Below, piece after piece: positions 38,638 to 47,207 of a stretch of 64,000 bases of DNA. The first letter of the stretch is position 1; every line of letters starts with the position of its first letter. The notes under the pieces were generated by a model. It did no database searches and was not told the DNA's origin. It saw only the letters and a program-made list of their open reading frames with translations. The stretch is taken from the NCBI RefSeq assembly GCF_016863135.1, contig NZ_BOOH01000047.1, positions 52,894 through 116,893 of the forward strand, in the 5' to 3' direction. The DNA is from Planobispora longispora. GTDB taxonomy: Bacteria > Actinomycetota > Actinomycetes > Streptosporangiales > Streptosporangiaceae. Both the position numbers and the translations under genes were made by a program.

Positions 38638-39839
38638 AGCAGCTCCTTCAGGGTCGAGACGTCCTTGTCGCCCCGGCCGGACAACGTCATCAGCACCGTC
38701 GATCCCGCGGGCAGGTCGCCGCCGCCCGCCGCGCGGATCACCCAGGCGAGGGCGTGCGCCGATTCGAGCGCCGGGACGATGCCCTCGGTGCGCGCCAGCC
38801 GTACCGCCGCGCCGACCGCCTCGTCGTCGGTCACCGTGACGTAGCGGGCCCGGCCCAGGTCGCGCAGGTGGGCGTGCTCCGGGCCGACCCCCGGGTAGTC
38901 GAGCCCGGCGGCGATGGAGTGCGCCTGGGTGATCTGCCCGTCGCCGTCCTGCAGGAACAGCGAGCGGCAGCCGTGCATGACGCCGAGCCGGCCGCGGGCC
39001 GCCCCGGCTCCGCCCTCCGCCTCGACACCGACCAGGCGCGCCGGGGTGTCGGCGAATCCGGCGAACGTGCCGGCCGCGTTGGAGCCGCCGCCGACGCACG
39101 CGACCACGTAGTCCGGGACGCCGGTCCGCAGCTCGGCGGCGCACTGCCCGCGGGCCTCCTCGCCGATGACCCGCTGGAACTCCCTGACCATCCACGGGTA
39201 CGGATCCGGCCCGACGACCGAGCCGATGCAGTAGTGGGAGTCGCCGGTCGCGCCCACCCAGTGCCGCATGGCCTCGCTGGTCGCGTCCTTGAGGGTACGG
39301 CTGCCCGCGGTCACCGGGACCACCTCGGCGCCCAGCATGCGCATCCGGAAGACGTTCAGCGCCTGCCGCTCGATGTCGCGCTCGCCCATGAACACCGTGG
39401 CCTCCAGCCCGAGCAGCGCGGCGGCGGTCGCGGTGGCCACCCCGTGCTGACCCGCCCCCGTCTCGGCGATCAGCCTGCGCCGTCCCATCCGGACGGCCAG
39501 CAGGGCCTGGCCCAGCACATTGTTGATCTTGTGGGACCCGGTGTGGGTGAGATCCTCGCGCTTGAGGTACAGCCGCACGCCCAGCGCCTCCGACAGCCGG
39601 AGGGCCGGGGTGAGCGGGGTCGGCCGCCCGGCGTGCACGGCGAGCAGCCTCGCCAGGGAGCCGCGGAACCCCGGCTCCGCCCAGGCCTCCCGGAACGCCT
39701 CGTCCACCTCGCGGCACGCCTCCACCAGGGACTCCGGGGCGTACCGCCCGCCGTACTCGCCGAATCGGCCCCGCGCCCGGGGCTCGCCCATCGTCCCGCC
39801 CGGCGGGACCGGCTCGCGCCACGGTGACACGTTTCGCAT
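38634..39839 (-). CDS. trpB: Tryptophan synthase beta chain
   Basis: 401 residues from ATG at 39839, with GGAG 6 nt upstream. PLP-binding lysine lies in [19 protein letters not shown]; other signatures are [59 protein letters not shown] and [12 protein letters not shown]. It condenses indole with serine. It belongs to the TrpB1 type that pairs with TrpA. The first gene of a trpB-trpA-gntR operon. Duplicate trpBA pairs often serve specialised metabolism or regulated tryptophan supply; whether this genome has another copy cannot be seen. Confidence 0.96.
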   Translation of the reverse strand: MRNVSPWREPVPPGGTMGEPRARGRFGEYGGRYAPESLVEACREVDEAFREAWAEPGFRGSLARLLAVHAGRPTPLTPALRLSEALGVRLYLKREDLTHTGSHKINNVLGQALLAVRMGRRRLIAETGAGQHGVATATAAALLGLEATVFMGERDIERQALNVFRMRMLGAEVVPVTAGSRTLKDATSEAMRHWVGATGDSHYCIGSVVGPDPYPWMVREFQRVIGEEARGQCAAELRTGVPDYVVACVGGGSNAAGTFAGFADTPARLVGVEAEGGAGAARGRLGVMHGCRSLFLQDGDGQITQAHSIAAGLDYPGVGPEHAHLRDLGRARYVTVTDDEAVGAAVRLARTEGIVPALESAHALAWVIRAAGGGDLPAGSTVLMTLSGRGDKDVSTLKELL

Positions 39840-39853
39840 GCCATACTCCGATC

Positions 39854-39883
39854 GTTCTATAACTCTTACGAGAGTTCTATAAC
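39854..39883. promoter_or_regulatory. Tandem GTTCTATAAC boxes, GntR operator candidate
   Basis: GTTCTATAAC occurs at 39854-39863 and 39874-39883, exactly 20 bp apart (two helical turns), 15 bp upstream of the trpB start. On the minus strand each reads GTTATAGAAC, a GT...AC half-palindrome like HutC-type GntR sites. Between them AACTCT-TACG-AGAGTT forms a further palindrome centred in the pair. This is the probable autoregulatory operator of the trpB-trpA-gntR operon. Confidence 0.7.
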
Positions 39884-40211
39884 AGTCAGTGTGGCATGGA
39901 CGACGCGGACGCGCCACCGCCCGACCTGTTCGTGGTACAGGATCAAGCTGTCGGATCGGCCGCCTACGAACTCGGTGAAGTCGCGCTGACGGTCAGGGCG
40001 CAAGGGCCTCCTGATCGCTTTCTCGGAACGACGCGTCACGAGGGCGGTGAGGAACGCGGCGAAGGCCGGCGTGAGCGGGATCGCCATGAACGGCAGGACG
40101 GCCCGCCCCCGGACGCCTTCAAAAAATCATGGAAGTCGCTGTAACCATCCGGCCGGAACGCCCCTCTTATCTGACGAACCGACACGAACGAAAAGGACGA
40201 GGGAAACCCCG
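39884..40211. other. Intergenic region between trp operon and repeat-protein gene
   Basis: 328 bp. Short open frames on both strands (for example 39866-40087 minus, 73 codons, MAIPLTPAFAAFLTALVTRR) lack a ribosome site and any recognisable domain, so none is called. The right end holds AAGGACGAGGG before the ATG at 40212. Confidence 0.4.
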
Positions 40212-40466
40212 ATGAGCGAGTTCTACGTCACCACCACCGACTACTACGACACCGATGGCGACGGCGGCACCGACGTCCAGCTCATCGACACCGACGGCGA
40301 CTACGTGGCCGACGAGGAGCGCTACGACACCGACGGCGACGGCGTGACCGACGTGGTCTACCTCGACCACAACGGCGACGGCTACACCGACGAGGTGCGC
40401 GTCGACCTCAACGGCGACGGCGTCTCCGACTACACCGAGTACCAGGGCCCCTTCCCCACCGCCTGA
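40212..40466 (+). CDS. Small protein of five 13-residue Asp/Gly calcium-loop-like repeats
   Basis: 84 residues. After MSEFYVTTTDYY come five head-to-tail 13-residue units: DTDGDGGTDVQLI, DTDGDYVADEERY, DTDGDGVTDVVYL, DHNGDGYTDEVRV, DLNGDGVSDYTEY, then QGPFPTA. Each unit carries D-x-(D/N)-G-D-x-x-(T/A/S)-D, like EF-hand, dockerin or thrombospondin-3 calcium loops. There is no signal peptide, so the protein is predicted cytoplasmic. GAGGG lies upstream of the ATG. It could bind up to five Ca ions in a rod-like array. The family is not firmly recognised; it could be a calcium buffer or a structural rod. Confidence 0.75.
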   Translation: MSEFYVTTTDYYDTDGDGGTDVQLIDTDGDYVADEERYDTDGDGVTDVVYLDHNGDGYTDEVRVDLNGDGVSDYTEYQGPFPTA

Positions 40467-40482
40467 CCCCAGCCTGAACGCG

Positions 40483-41070
40483 TCAGTCACCACGGCCCGC
40501 GGGAGGGAGATCGGCTTCCACGGACTCCCCTGATGCGGCCAGGTACGGCAGCCGGGCCGAACGGTAGAGCACGACGGTCAAGGCCGCTATGGCCACGATC
40601 CAGGCGACGCTCATGACAGCGCCCAGGCCCGCGTAGCCGTACCCGGCCAGCACGCCGAGCGCTCCCAGACCGGCCACGGCCCAGCGCAGCACGTCGAGGA
40701 GGGCTGCCCGGGAGACGTCTCCGAAGGGACGCATCCGCCTGATGACGACGTCGACGATCAGCCAGACGGTGATCAGAGCACCGGCCGTGCCGGCGATGCC
40801 GAGTAGCTGTGCGGGGACGGAAGCCGCCGGGGCGCCGGTCGAATTCACCGGCGTGATCATGGCGACGAACGAGACGCAGACCATGGCGACGGCGAAGGAC
40901 CCGGCCCGGCCGGAGGGGTCGTCGGGGTCGGAGGCGGATCGCCGCAACCACGACAGTCCCGACACGCACAGGCCCCACCCGACGGGGTCGAGCAGCAGGT
41001 CGAAGCCGTTGAACCGGAGGGCTCCGAAGGCGAAGACGAAACCGGTGGCGATCTTCGTGACGGGACGCAT
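40483..41070 (-). CDS. Small multi-pass membrane protein
   Basis: 195 residues from ATG at 41070 (MRPVTKIATGFVFAFG), GAGAGG upstream. Four to five hydrophobic helices are visible: FVFAFGALRFNGFDLLLDPVGW, SFAVAMVCVSFVAMI, QLLGIAGTAGALITVWLIVDVVI, LRWAVAGLGALGVLAGYGYAG, and VMSVAWIVAIAALTVVLY. No family was recognised. It lies next to another orphan membrane-anchored gene in the same orientation, 48 bp apart, so they are probably co-transcribed. Confidence 0.65.
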   Translation of the reverse strand: MRPVTKIATGFVFAFGALRFNGFDLLLDPVGWGLCVSGLSWLRRSASDPDDPSGRAGSFAVAMVCVSFVAMITPVNSTGAPAASVPAQLLGIAGTAGALITVWLIVDVVIRRMRPFGDVSRAALLDVLRWAVAGLGALGVLAGYGYAGLGAVMSVAWIVAIAALTVVLYRSARLPYLAASGESVEADLPPAGRGD

Positions 41071-41118
41071 GCTCCGCAACCTCTCAGGGCTCGTCGTTGT
41101 TCGCGGACGATTCGGCGC

Positions 41119-41685
41119 TCAGGGCCAGTCCGGATTCACCGCGTCGTTGCAGACCTTGTCGGCGAGGCCCCGCTGCCAGGCGATCGGCATGCTTTCCTCA
41201 GGTCCCGTCAGCCGCCATGAATCCCACGTCACCTCCGCCGACCTCGTGCCCATCCAGGTTTCGTACGTGAACCTGACCGGCTGGGGCTCGTACGGCACCG
41301 CCGCGCAGTCGGTGATGACGACGCGCCCGGTCAGCTGCCCGTAACCGTTGCCCTCCACGGTGGCCTCGGAGGGTTTCCCGGGCAGCAGGCGGAGTCCCGG
41401 CATCTCCGCCGAGACATCGGTGACGGTGAAGGAGGTGAATGCCTCGTTTTCGAGCTCGATCTCCACGTCGGTGGAGAGAACCTCGTTCTCGTCGACCTCG
41501 GCGCGGAGGAAGAAACTATCGACTCGCCAACCGATATGCGGAGTCATCGCCCCCGACTCCATCAAAACCGCGGCAATGGCGACGAGAGACAGGCAACCGG
41601 ACGCCATCACCAGCAACAGCCGCCGCGCACGCCGGGAATGCCACGTGGTGACACCGAACTGCTGCCATATGTCACCCGAGTTCAT
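41119..41685 (-). CDS. Membrane-anchored extracytoplasmic protein, unknown
   Basis: 188 residues from ATG at 41685. One N-terminal membrane segment (RRLLLVMASGCLSLVAIAAVLM) anchors a beta-rich outer domain with two cysteines (VVITDCAAVP; LADKVCNDAVNP) that could form a disulfide. No family was recognised. It is divergent from another orphan membrane protein gene across a 28-bp gap with a perfect palindrome, suggesting joint control, and is followed by a small polytopic membrane gene. Confidence 0.6.
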   Translation of the reverse strand: MNSGDIWQQFGVTTWHSRRARRLLLVMASGCLSLVAIAAVLMESGAMTPHIGWRVDSFFLRAEVDENEVLSTDVEIELENEAFTSFTVTDVSAEMPGLRLLPGKPSEATVEGNGYGQLTGRVVITDCAAVPYEPQPVRFTYETWMGTRSAEVTWDSWRLTGPEESMPIAWQRGLADKVCNDAVNPDWP

Positions 41686-41693
41686 GGTCAAAA

Positions 41694-41705
41694 ACCATAT
41701 ATGGT
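41694..41705. promoter_or_regulatory. Perfect palindrome ACCATATATGGT in divergent promoter
   Basis: ACCATATATGGT at 41694-41705 is a perfect 12-bp palindrome in the 28-bp gap between two divergent orphan membrane-protein genes. A second short symmetry, TGGT-CAAAA-ACCA, overlaps it. The gap is so short that a bound protein would control both genes; an alternative in-frame ATG at 41684 for the right gene would swallow it. Confidence 0.6.
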
Positions 41706-41713
41706 CACATATC

Positions 41714-43135
41714 GTGACGACACCCCAGCTGACCTTCTGGGCGGCCGCCGCGATCACCGTCCTGGCGGCGGCCGCACCGGTCACCCGAGAGCGGCTCACC
41801 AGATTCGCCGCACTCACCGGCTTCTCCGTCACAACGGCCAACGCCCGTCAGGTCATCGACCATTTCGCCGCCCTGCGCCGATGGCGGCTGATCACCCTCG
41901 CCGTCGCCGTCCCCGTCGCCTACCTCACCGACGACCTGTTCTATCTGGTTCTCGGCTGGTGCGCCGTCTCCGTTCTCCGCCACGTACGGCCACCGCTCCG
42001 GGCGCTCCATCGTCACGACGACGCGGAGATCTATCGGAAGGCGTGGCTGCTCGGCCTGGGCTGCGCCGTGGCGGCGGGCGGCTACCTGCTGGCGAACCAG
42101 GGTGCCACGCCCGCACGTCTGGCACATGCCGTCATCGTGGCCATCGTGGCGGTGGCCGTACCGCTCGCCGCCCGGAACCTGGAGGCCGGACCGGCGCCCG
42201 AGGCATCGGACGACACGGCCCGAGCCGAGTCGGCCGTTCGCCGATGGTCGGCTCGCACCCTCTACCTCGCGGGCACCGCGATCGTGCTGTCGGGCGCGCT
42301 GCTCGTTCCCGGGCAGCCGCTCCGGCCCGAACTGCCGGAATACTCGACGCCCGTCTCGTTCCCCGAGTCCAGGGCCGCGTTCACCACGGTGGACGAGTAC
42401 AAGGCTCCCACGTGTGCGTGGATCTCCTCCATGGACAACCCCTGCCGGTACTGGTTGGTGAACGGGGAACCGTTCCCGCAGGCCGCGCCGTACGTCATCG
42501 GGAAAGGCGGCGCCCCCCTGCCGGCGCCGTTCATGCCGAGCCCCGACGACAAGGCCGTCGTCTACCTGGACAAATACGATCGCCGCATGACGTACCAGGA
42601 CGCCGGGGGCGTCCACCGTCTCACCGGCCCCCTGGCCGACGCCGACGTGCCCGAGCCCGGTTTCGCCGGCCAGAACAGGTATGTCGCCCTGACCGGGAAC
42701 GGCGTGCAGATCACCGACACCACGGACTGGACCGCGAGGTCGATCCCGGAGGCCCGGCAGATCCACGACATCAACGCGAGCGGGGTCGTGGTGACGACGG
42801 CGTCTCGGGTGCTCGTGCTCGACCACCGGGGAAGGACGCGGACGGACCTCCCCCTCAGGGAAACCGACGATGACGTCCCCGAGGACGAGTACCACCTCCG
42901 GCCGGACGGAGGGCGCCTCGTGGTCATCTCGGGGGACGAAGGGCGTGTCGAGACCTTCGACACGGGGACCGGCAAGCGGCTGTCCAGCGTCGTCCCCTCC
43001 TTCCCCGGCGACGAGTTCCTCAACGTCGGCCTCGGCTGGTCGAAGCGGGGATCCTTCATGGTCGAGGCCCTCTACAGCGAGCGCACGTACTTCCTCGACC
43101 TGGCGACCGGCGAACTCCGGAGACGTGAGAAGTAG
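41714..43135 (+). CDS. Membrane protein with C-terminal beta-propeller-like domain
   Basis: About 473 residues from GTG at 41714. Five or so membrane helices occupy the first 210 residues (FWAAAAITVLAAAAPV; LITLAVAVPVAYLTDDLFYLVLGWCAV; AWLLGLGCAVAAGGYLL; LAHAVIVAIVAVAVPLAA; LYLAGTAIVLSGALLVPG). The outer C-terminal half has WD/TolB-like repeated strands (DDKAVVYLDKYDRRM; NRYVALTGNGVQIT; DGGRLVVISGDEGRVETFDTGTGKRL) and one Cys pair (CAWISSMDNPC). Function unknown; perhaps an envelope sensor. Divergent from the 41685 gene. Confidence 0.6.
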   Translation: MTTPQLTFWAAAAITVLAAAAPVTRERLTRFAALTGFSVTTANARQVIDHFAALRRWRLITLAVAVPVAYLTDDLFYLVLGWCAVSVLRHVRPPLRALHRHDDAEIYRKAWLLGLGCAVAAGGYLLANQGATPARLAHAVIVAIVAVAVPLAARNLEAGPAPEASDDTARAESAVRRWSARTLYLAGTAIVLSGALLVPGQPLRPELPEYSTPVSFPESRAAFTTVDEYKAPTCAWISSMDNPCRYWLVNGEPFPQAAPYVIGKGGAPLPAPFMPSPDDKAVVYLDKYDRRMTYQDAGGVHRLTGPLADADVPEPGFAGQNRYVALTGNGVQITDTTDWTARSIPEARQIHDINASGVVVTTASRVLVLDHRGRTRTDLPLRETDDDVPEDEYHLRPDGGRLVVISGDEGRVETFDTGTGKRLSSVVPSFPGDEFLNVGLGWSKRGSFMVEALYSERTYFLDLATGELRRREK

Positions 43136-43337
43136 GCGCGGACGGTGACGTCCCGAGGGGCGAAGCGCTCTTCGCCGTACATATCGTTAAGTGGCGTACG
43201 GAGGCCGTACGACCGGGAAGCCCGGCGATCGTCCAGAGGGAAGACCACGCGTCGATGCGGCTCGCCGGTGCGATCGCCGTCCTGATCTGTCGCCCGGCCG
43301 GGATGCTTCCCGACGGCCGCGATCGCGTGAGGACGTC

Positions 43338-43493
43338 GTGGGTATCGACTCACGGCAGAAAGTCCGGATCCGGCAGCCGCCCGGCTTCACCGAATTCGTG
43401 GAAGCCGCCCTGGACGACCCGGCCCTCGCCGACTGCCTCGACTGGATGCACCGGGCCACCCTGGACGGCTACGGCCCGTTCCTGGACTGCTGA
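43338..43493 (+). CDS. Possible small protein, unknown
   Basis: 51 residues from GTG at 43338 with GAGGAC upstream: VGIDSRQKVRIRQPPGFTEFV then EAALDDPALADCLDWMHRATLDGYGPFLDC. It is acidic and Leu/Asp-rich with two cysteines near the end. No family was recognised. Because the flanking DNA has no other gene and codon bias is acceptable, it may be real or the surviving piece of a larger gene. Confidence 0.35.
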   Translation: MGIDSRQKVRIRQPPGFTEFVEAALDDPALADCLDWMHRATLDGYGPFLDC

Positions 43494-43971
43494 CCTTCCA
43501 GCAAGCTGACCCGTTCCGGCAGGCTGACCGTTCCATCGGTTCCCCACTGCGAGTCGCTCCCCCAGCCGTGCGATAGATCAGCCGTCGGCCGCGACCGGCG
43601 CCAGAAGGTCCGATACAGGGTGGACCGGTCGGCGACCCCGCGACGAGACGGTCTGCCCCGGCGGCGATGACCGCTCCGGCCCGCGTCAGCACCGTTACGG
43701 CTCATCACACGGGTCGCTTGGGCGTGGCCGGAGAACGTATAGATGAACTTCTCTCCTGACAGATCACCGCGGTGCGGCACACGATCGCCGGCAGGTCGCG
43801 CGGTGCCATCGCGGCGGTCGTGGTGAGCTCATCACTCGGAAACGCAGACGGCCTTACATTGTAGATTCACGGCAGGCGGGGGTGAGACGTGCCCTGGCGG
43901 CCTGCCGAGAGGCGCTGGGCGGCCTTGCGGCCTCGGCGGCGAGCTGGTCGCAGCCGGCTTGAAACACGGTC
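43494..43971. other. Gene-poor stretch with possible degenerate coding
   Basis: About 480 bp without a supportable gene. A minus-strand frame near 43560-43640 contains LSHGWGSDSQWGTDGTV, which looks protein-like, but it has no good start, no ribosome site and is broken on both sides. GC is lower near 43840-43870. It is probably old wreckage. Confidence 0.4.
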
Positions 43972-44877
43972 CTACGTCAGGTCGACGCCGGTGAGCCGGC
44001 GGGAGCGGTCCCAGAGTCGGGCCGCGAGGGCGGTGTCGGCGGCGGCGCCGGTGAAGGTCTCGAAGGTCGGGCGGGGGCGGCGGGGACGGCCCGGGCCGAT
44101 GTGTCTGCCGGTGGGGGCGGCGGCCTCGGTGGCCGCGTAGAGGATCGGCGCGACGGCTGCATCGATCGGCAGCCGGAAGAAGACACCCAGCACCGATTGG
44201 ACCATGCGGGGCAAAAGCGCCGCTTCCCGATCCAGGCCGGTCTTGGCCATGCCTGGGTGGGCCAGCAGGCTGCGGACCGGCGATCCGGAGGCGCGGAGAC
44301 GGCGGTCAAGCTCCAGGCCGAACAGCACGTTGGCGAGCTTGGACGTGGCATAGGCGCCACCGGGTGAGTAGCGGCGTTCGGCGGCCAGGTCGTCGAGGTC
44401 GAGGCGGCCCATCCGATAGAGACCGGAGGCGACGGTCACCACGGCGCCGCCTTCGGCCATCCGGTCGAGGAGAAGGCCGGTCAGCGCGTAGTGGCCGAGG
44501 TGGTTGGTCGCCAGTTGGCTCTCCACTCCCTCGGGGCTCAGCCGGCGCGCCACCGTGCCGATGCCGCCGTTGTTCAGCAGCGAATCGACGATCACGCCGT
44601 CGGCGCGCAGGCCGTCGGCGAACCGCCGGACGGCGCGCAGGTCGAGCAGGTCGAGGTGGCGGACGTCGAGATCGGCCTTGGGGTTTCCGGCACGCAACTG
44701 GTCCCGGACCCGGTCGCCCTTGGCCGTGTCCCGTACGGCCATGATCACCCGGCCGCCGCGCACGGCGAGGTGACGGGTGATCGCCACACCGAGGCCGCTG
44801 CTGGCGCCGGTGACGACGAAGGTGCGGCCGGTCTGGTCGCGGAGATCGGTGACGCTCCAGTTCACGGCGCTGTCCAT
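43972..44877 (-). CDS. Short-chain dehydrogenase/reductase
   Basis: 301 residues with TGASSGLGVAITRHLA (NAD(P) glycine motif), LDLRAVRRFADGL, LLNNGGIG (in place of NNAG), and the catalytic YATSK. C-terminus has HPGMAKTGL. It matches retinol-dehydrogenase-like actinobacterial SDRs that commonly sit next to a TetR gene. Substrate unknown. It is divergent from a TetR gene across an operator-rich 85-bp gap. Confidence 0.9.
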   Translation of the reverse strand: MDSAVNWSVTDLRDQTGRTFVVTGASSGLGVAITRHLAVRGGRVIMAVRDTAKGDRVRDQLRAGNPKADLDVRHLDLLDLRAVRRFADGLRADGVIVDSLLNNGGIGTVARRLSPEGVESQLATNHLGHYALTGLLLDRMAEGGAVVTVASGLYRMGRLDLDDLAAERRYSPGGAYATSKLANVLFGLELDRRLRASGSPVRSLLAHPGMAKTGLDREAALLPRMVQSVLGVFFRLPIDAAVAPILYAATEAAAPTGRHIGPGRPRRPRPTFETFTGAAADTALAARLWDRSRRLTGVDLT

Positions 44878-44896
44878 GGTCCCTCCCGGAATTAAG

Positions 44897-44944
44897 CGGA
44901 TAACTCATCCGATTCAAGGCGACAGGAAGCGGATTGTCAATCCG
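44897..44944. promoter_or_regulatory. Two CGGAT/ATCCG palindromes in SDR-TetR divergent promoter
   Basis: CGGAT-AACTC-ATCCG (44897-44911) and CGGATT-GTC-AATCCG (44930-44944) are two inverted repeats with the same arms in the gap between the SDR and TetR genes. They are 33 bp apart. They are the probable binding sites of the TetR protein, controlling both genes. Confidence 0.8.
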
Positions 44945-44962
44945 GTTAGGTAGACTCGGGCC

Positions 44963-45529
44963 ATGACCTCGCTGCGTGCCGATGCCGCCCGCAACCGCGC
45001 GCTCCTGCTGGCGACGGCACGTCAGGCGGTCGCCTCGGGCGACCTGTCACTGCAGCTCAACGAGATGGCCCGCCGCGCGGGCATGGGCGTGGGCACCGCA
45101 TACCGGCACTTCCCCACCCGACGGGCGCTGCTGGAGGCCCTGGCCGAACCCGCCTTCGCCGCCGTCCTGGACGGCGCCCAGACCGCGTCCCTGCACGACG
45201 ATCCGTGGACGGGGGTCGAGATCCTGCTGCGGGCCCTGCTCCTCCAGCAACTGGCCGACCCCGCCTTCGCCGAGGTGATCGCCTCACCCGCCACCGACGA
45301 CGCGATCCCGCAGACCACCGCCCAGCGCGACGAGTTCACCGCTCTGGCCGGGACGGTCCTCGCCCGCGCCCGCGAGACCGGCGCCCTGCGTCCGGGACTC
45401 ACCGACGAGGACCTCCATCATCTGGTCTGCGGCACGGCCTTCGCACTCGGCCTCGGCTCCAGCCCGGTCGCCCGCGTCGACGCCTACCTGCGCGTCCTGC
45501 TCGACGGCGTCGCCGGCAAAGCGGAGTGA
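44963..45529 (+). CDS. TetR-family regulator of the divergent SDR gene
   Basis: 188 residues. HTH: LQLNEMARRAGMGVGTAYRHFPTRRALLEAL; then a ligand domain with VEILLRALLLQQLADPAFAEV. Start ATG at 44963, no strong ribosome site, with the second palindrome about 20 bp upstream. Pairing with a divergent SDR and two shared palindromes indicates autoregulation and control of the SDR. Ligand unknown. Confidence 0.88.
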   Translation: MTSLRADAARNRALLLATARQAVASGDLSLQLNEMARRAGMGVGTAYRHFPTRRALLEALAEPAFAAVLDGAQTASLHDDPWTGVEILLRALLLQQLADPAFAEVIASPATDDAIPQTTAQRDEFTALAGTVLARARETGALRPGLTDEDLHHLVCGTAFALGLGSSPVARVDAYLRVLLDGVAGKAE

Positions 45530-45699
45530 CCACCCGCCCGACCGGCGAGCTGCCGCGCCGGGGCGTCACACCCGCCGGACCGGGACGCGACTCCGCAACT
45601 TCACCGCCGTTGCAGAAACCGGCTCTGGCCCGCTTTTCGGGTCCCCTCTCTCCCCCGTTGCCTCAGCCTCGCCCGACGCCGGAATCTCCCATATGAGCT

Positions 45700-46388
45700 G
45701 GGCGCAGTCGGTCCGGCAGGGGGCGCGCCGCGCCTCCTGCGCGCCCCACTGCCGACCGCACGGCATCGGCCGAAAGCAACGGAGTGGTTCCCGCACCAGC
45801 GACAGACGATCGCGTCGCACGGTGCGACACGATCACGGTTCTCGCGCGCCCGTGCGAGCGGCTCGCGGAACTCGCAGAGCGCTTCCTCCGCCGAGCGCCC
45901 CGGCCCGGGACGGGTACGGGTTTCCTGCAGGAGCGCATGGCCGATGCCCCGGCGCTGGTGGCCGGGGTGGACCGCGATGGTGTCGGTGGTTTGCGCGTCG
46001 AGGATGACCTCGGCGGCGCCGTCGCGAAACGGCGGGACACTGCGGAACCTTTTCCCGAGCGGGATCCGCCGGGCACCGGTGCCGTCGATCAGCCCGTAGG
46101 AGTACGGGGAGCCCTCCGGTGACTCCACCCAAGCCGAGTCCAGATCCTGGGCGGTGTACGGCGCCCGGTCGTAGGAGCCGCCCAGCGAGTAGTCGAGGAG
46201 CCGGTGAGGGTCGCCCTCGCCGCCGTTCTTCTCGCGCAGTGCGGCGATCTCATCGGTCTCGAATGCGGTGACCAGGCGTGCAGCCGGGAGATCTCCCCGT
46301 CCAGCCACTCGGTGAAGGTGCCGATCTTCTCCTGCGGCATGCCGCGCTCGACCAGCCAGACGACCGGCTCGCCGCAGTGCCGGGTCAC
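45700..46388 (-). pseudogene. GNAT-type acetyltransferase gene with a single-base frameshift
   Basis: From GTG at 46388 the first frame reads VTRHCGEPVVWLVERGMPQ and EKIGTFTEWLDGEISRL, then breaks. One base appears to be missing at about 46279-46280; the other frame continues RLVTAFETDEIAALREKNGG ... SYGLIDGTGARRIPLG and reaches TIAVHPGHQRRGIGHALLQE, the GNAT acetyl-CoA motif (Q-R-R-G-I-G-H-A). After about 45960 the reading decays again. The start overlaps the upstream TetR stop (GTGA), so it was once coupled to that regulator. It is inactive unless the frameshift is a sequence error. Confidence 0.65.
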
Positions 46389-47158
46389 GACTTCTCCGAT
46401 GCCCGCTGCTTCTCCGATGCCCGCTGCCCGATCAGCGCCTCGACGCCATCGAGCAGCAGATTGAGTCCGAAGACGAAGTCCTCGTCGTCCACCCACCCCT
46501 CGGCGCCGTGCATGACGCCCGAGCGCATCGCGGCCGACAGGGCCGGGTAGGCCACGGGGTCGAGCAGTCCGGCGAGCACCTCGCCGTAGTCGGCGGCTCC
46601 GGTGATGGCGGCGTTTTCCATCGTCGGATCCCCGCCGCCGATGCTGTGGATGAGCGCGGCATCGGTGAGCGCGTACCCGGTCAGGGTGCTCGCCACTTTG
46701 ATCTTCTCTCCGTGGTCGAGCCCCGTGCCGTCGAGGGCGGCCAGTGCGCGGTCCAGCCACAGCAGCCGCCGCGGGCCCAGCGGCGGGGCGAGCCGGTCGA
46801 CCGACAGCAGCCACGCGTGCTCCAGCACGATGTCGCGATGGGCCCGGGTCCAGAGGGTGAGGTAATCCCGCCAGGACATGCCCGCCGGCTCCGGCGGCGG
46901 TGGGGCGGCGCCGTCGGCCATGGCGGTGAGCAGGTCCTCCTTGCTGCCGATGTACCGGTAGAGCGCGGTCGCCGCCACCCCGACCCGCGAAGCCACGCTG
47001 GCCATCGAGACCCCGCTCAGCCCTTCGGCGTCGGCGATCTCGATGGCGGCGGCGGTGATCGTGGCCAGATCCAGCCGTGGTCGCGGTCCCCGGCGTGTGA
47101 CCGGCTCGCGCCCCCACATGCGCTCCACCACGGACGGCAGCGGCCGCTCCTGGTCCAT
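46385..47158 (-). CDS. TetR-family regulator, probably of the divergent ABC exporter
   Basis: 257 residues from ATG at 47158 (AAGGAGGGATTCG upstream). HTH: DAEGLSGVSMASVASRVGVAATALYRYIGSKEDLLTAMAD. The C-terminal domain is of the TetR_C_1 (tetracycline-repressor-like) type. The C-terminus repeats QRASEK twice because of an 18-bp tandem duplication (46392-46427). It faces an exporter operon across a 49-bp AT-rich gap, so it probably represses the drug-type ABC exporter. Confidence 0.88.
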   Translation of the reverse strand: MDQERPLPSVVERMWGREPVTRRGPRPRLDLATITAAAIEIADAEGLSGVSMASVASRVGVAATALYRYIGSKEDLLTAMADGAAPPPPEPAGMSWRDYLTLWTRAHRDIVLEHAWLLSVDRLAPPLGPRRLLWLDRALAALDGTGLDHGEKIKVASTLTGYALTDAALIHSIGGGDPTMENAAITGAADYGEVLAGLLDPVAYPALSAAMRSGVMHGAEGWVDDEDFVFGLNLLLDGVEALIGQRASEKQRASEKS

Positions 47159-47207
47159 CGAATCCCTCCTTGACTCCCTCCTAGGATTCTGCATTAACTT
47201 TAAAACT

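Noticed and set aside
39866..40087. 73-codon minus-strand open frame upstream of trpB
   Set aside because: No ribosome site, no domain, and its end lies inside the operator boxes.
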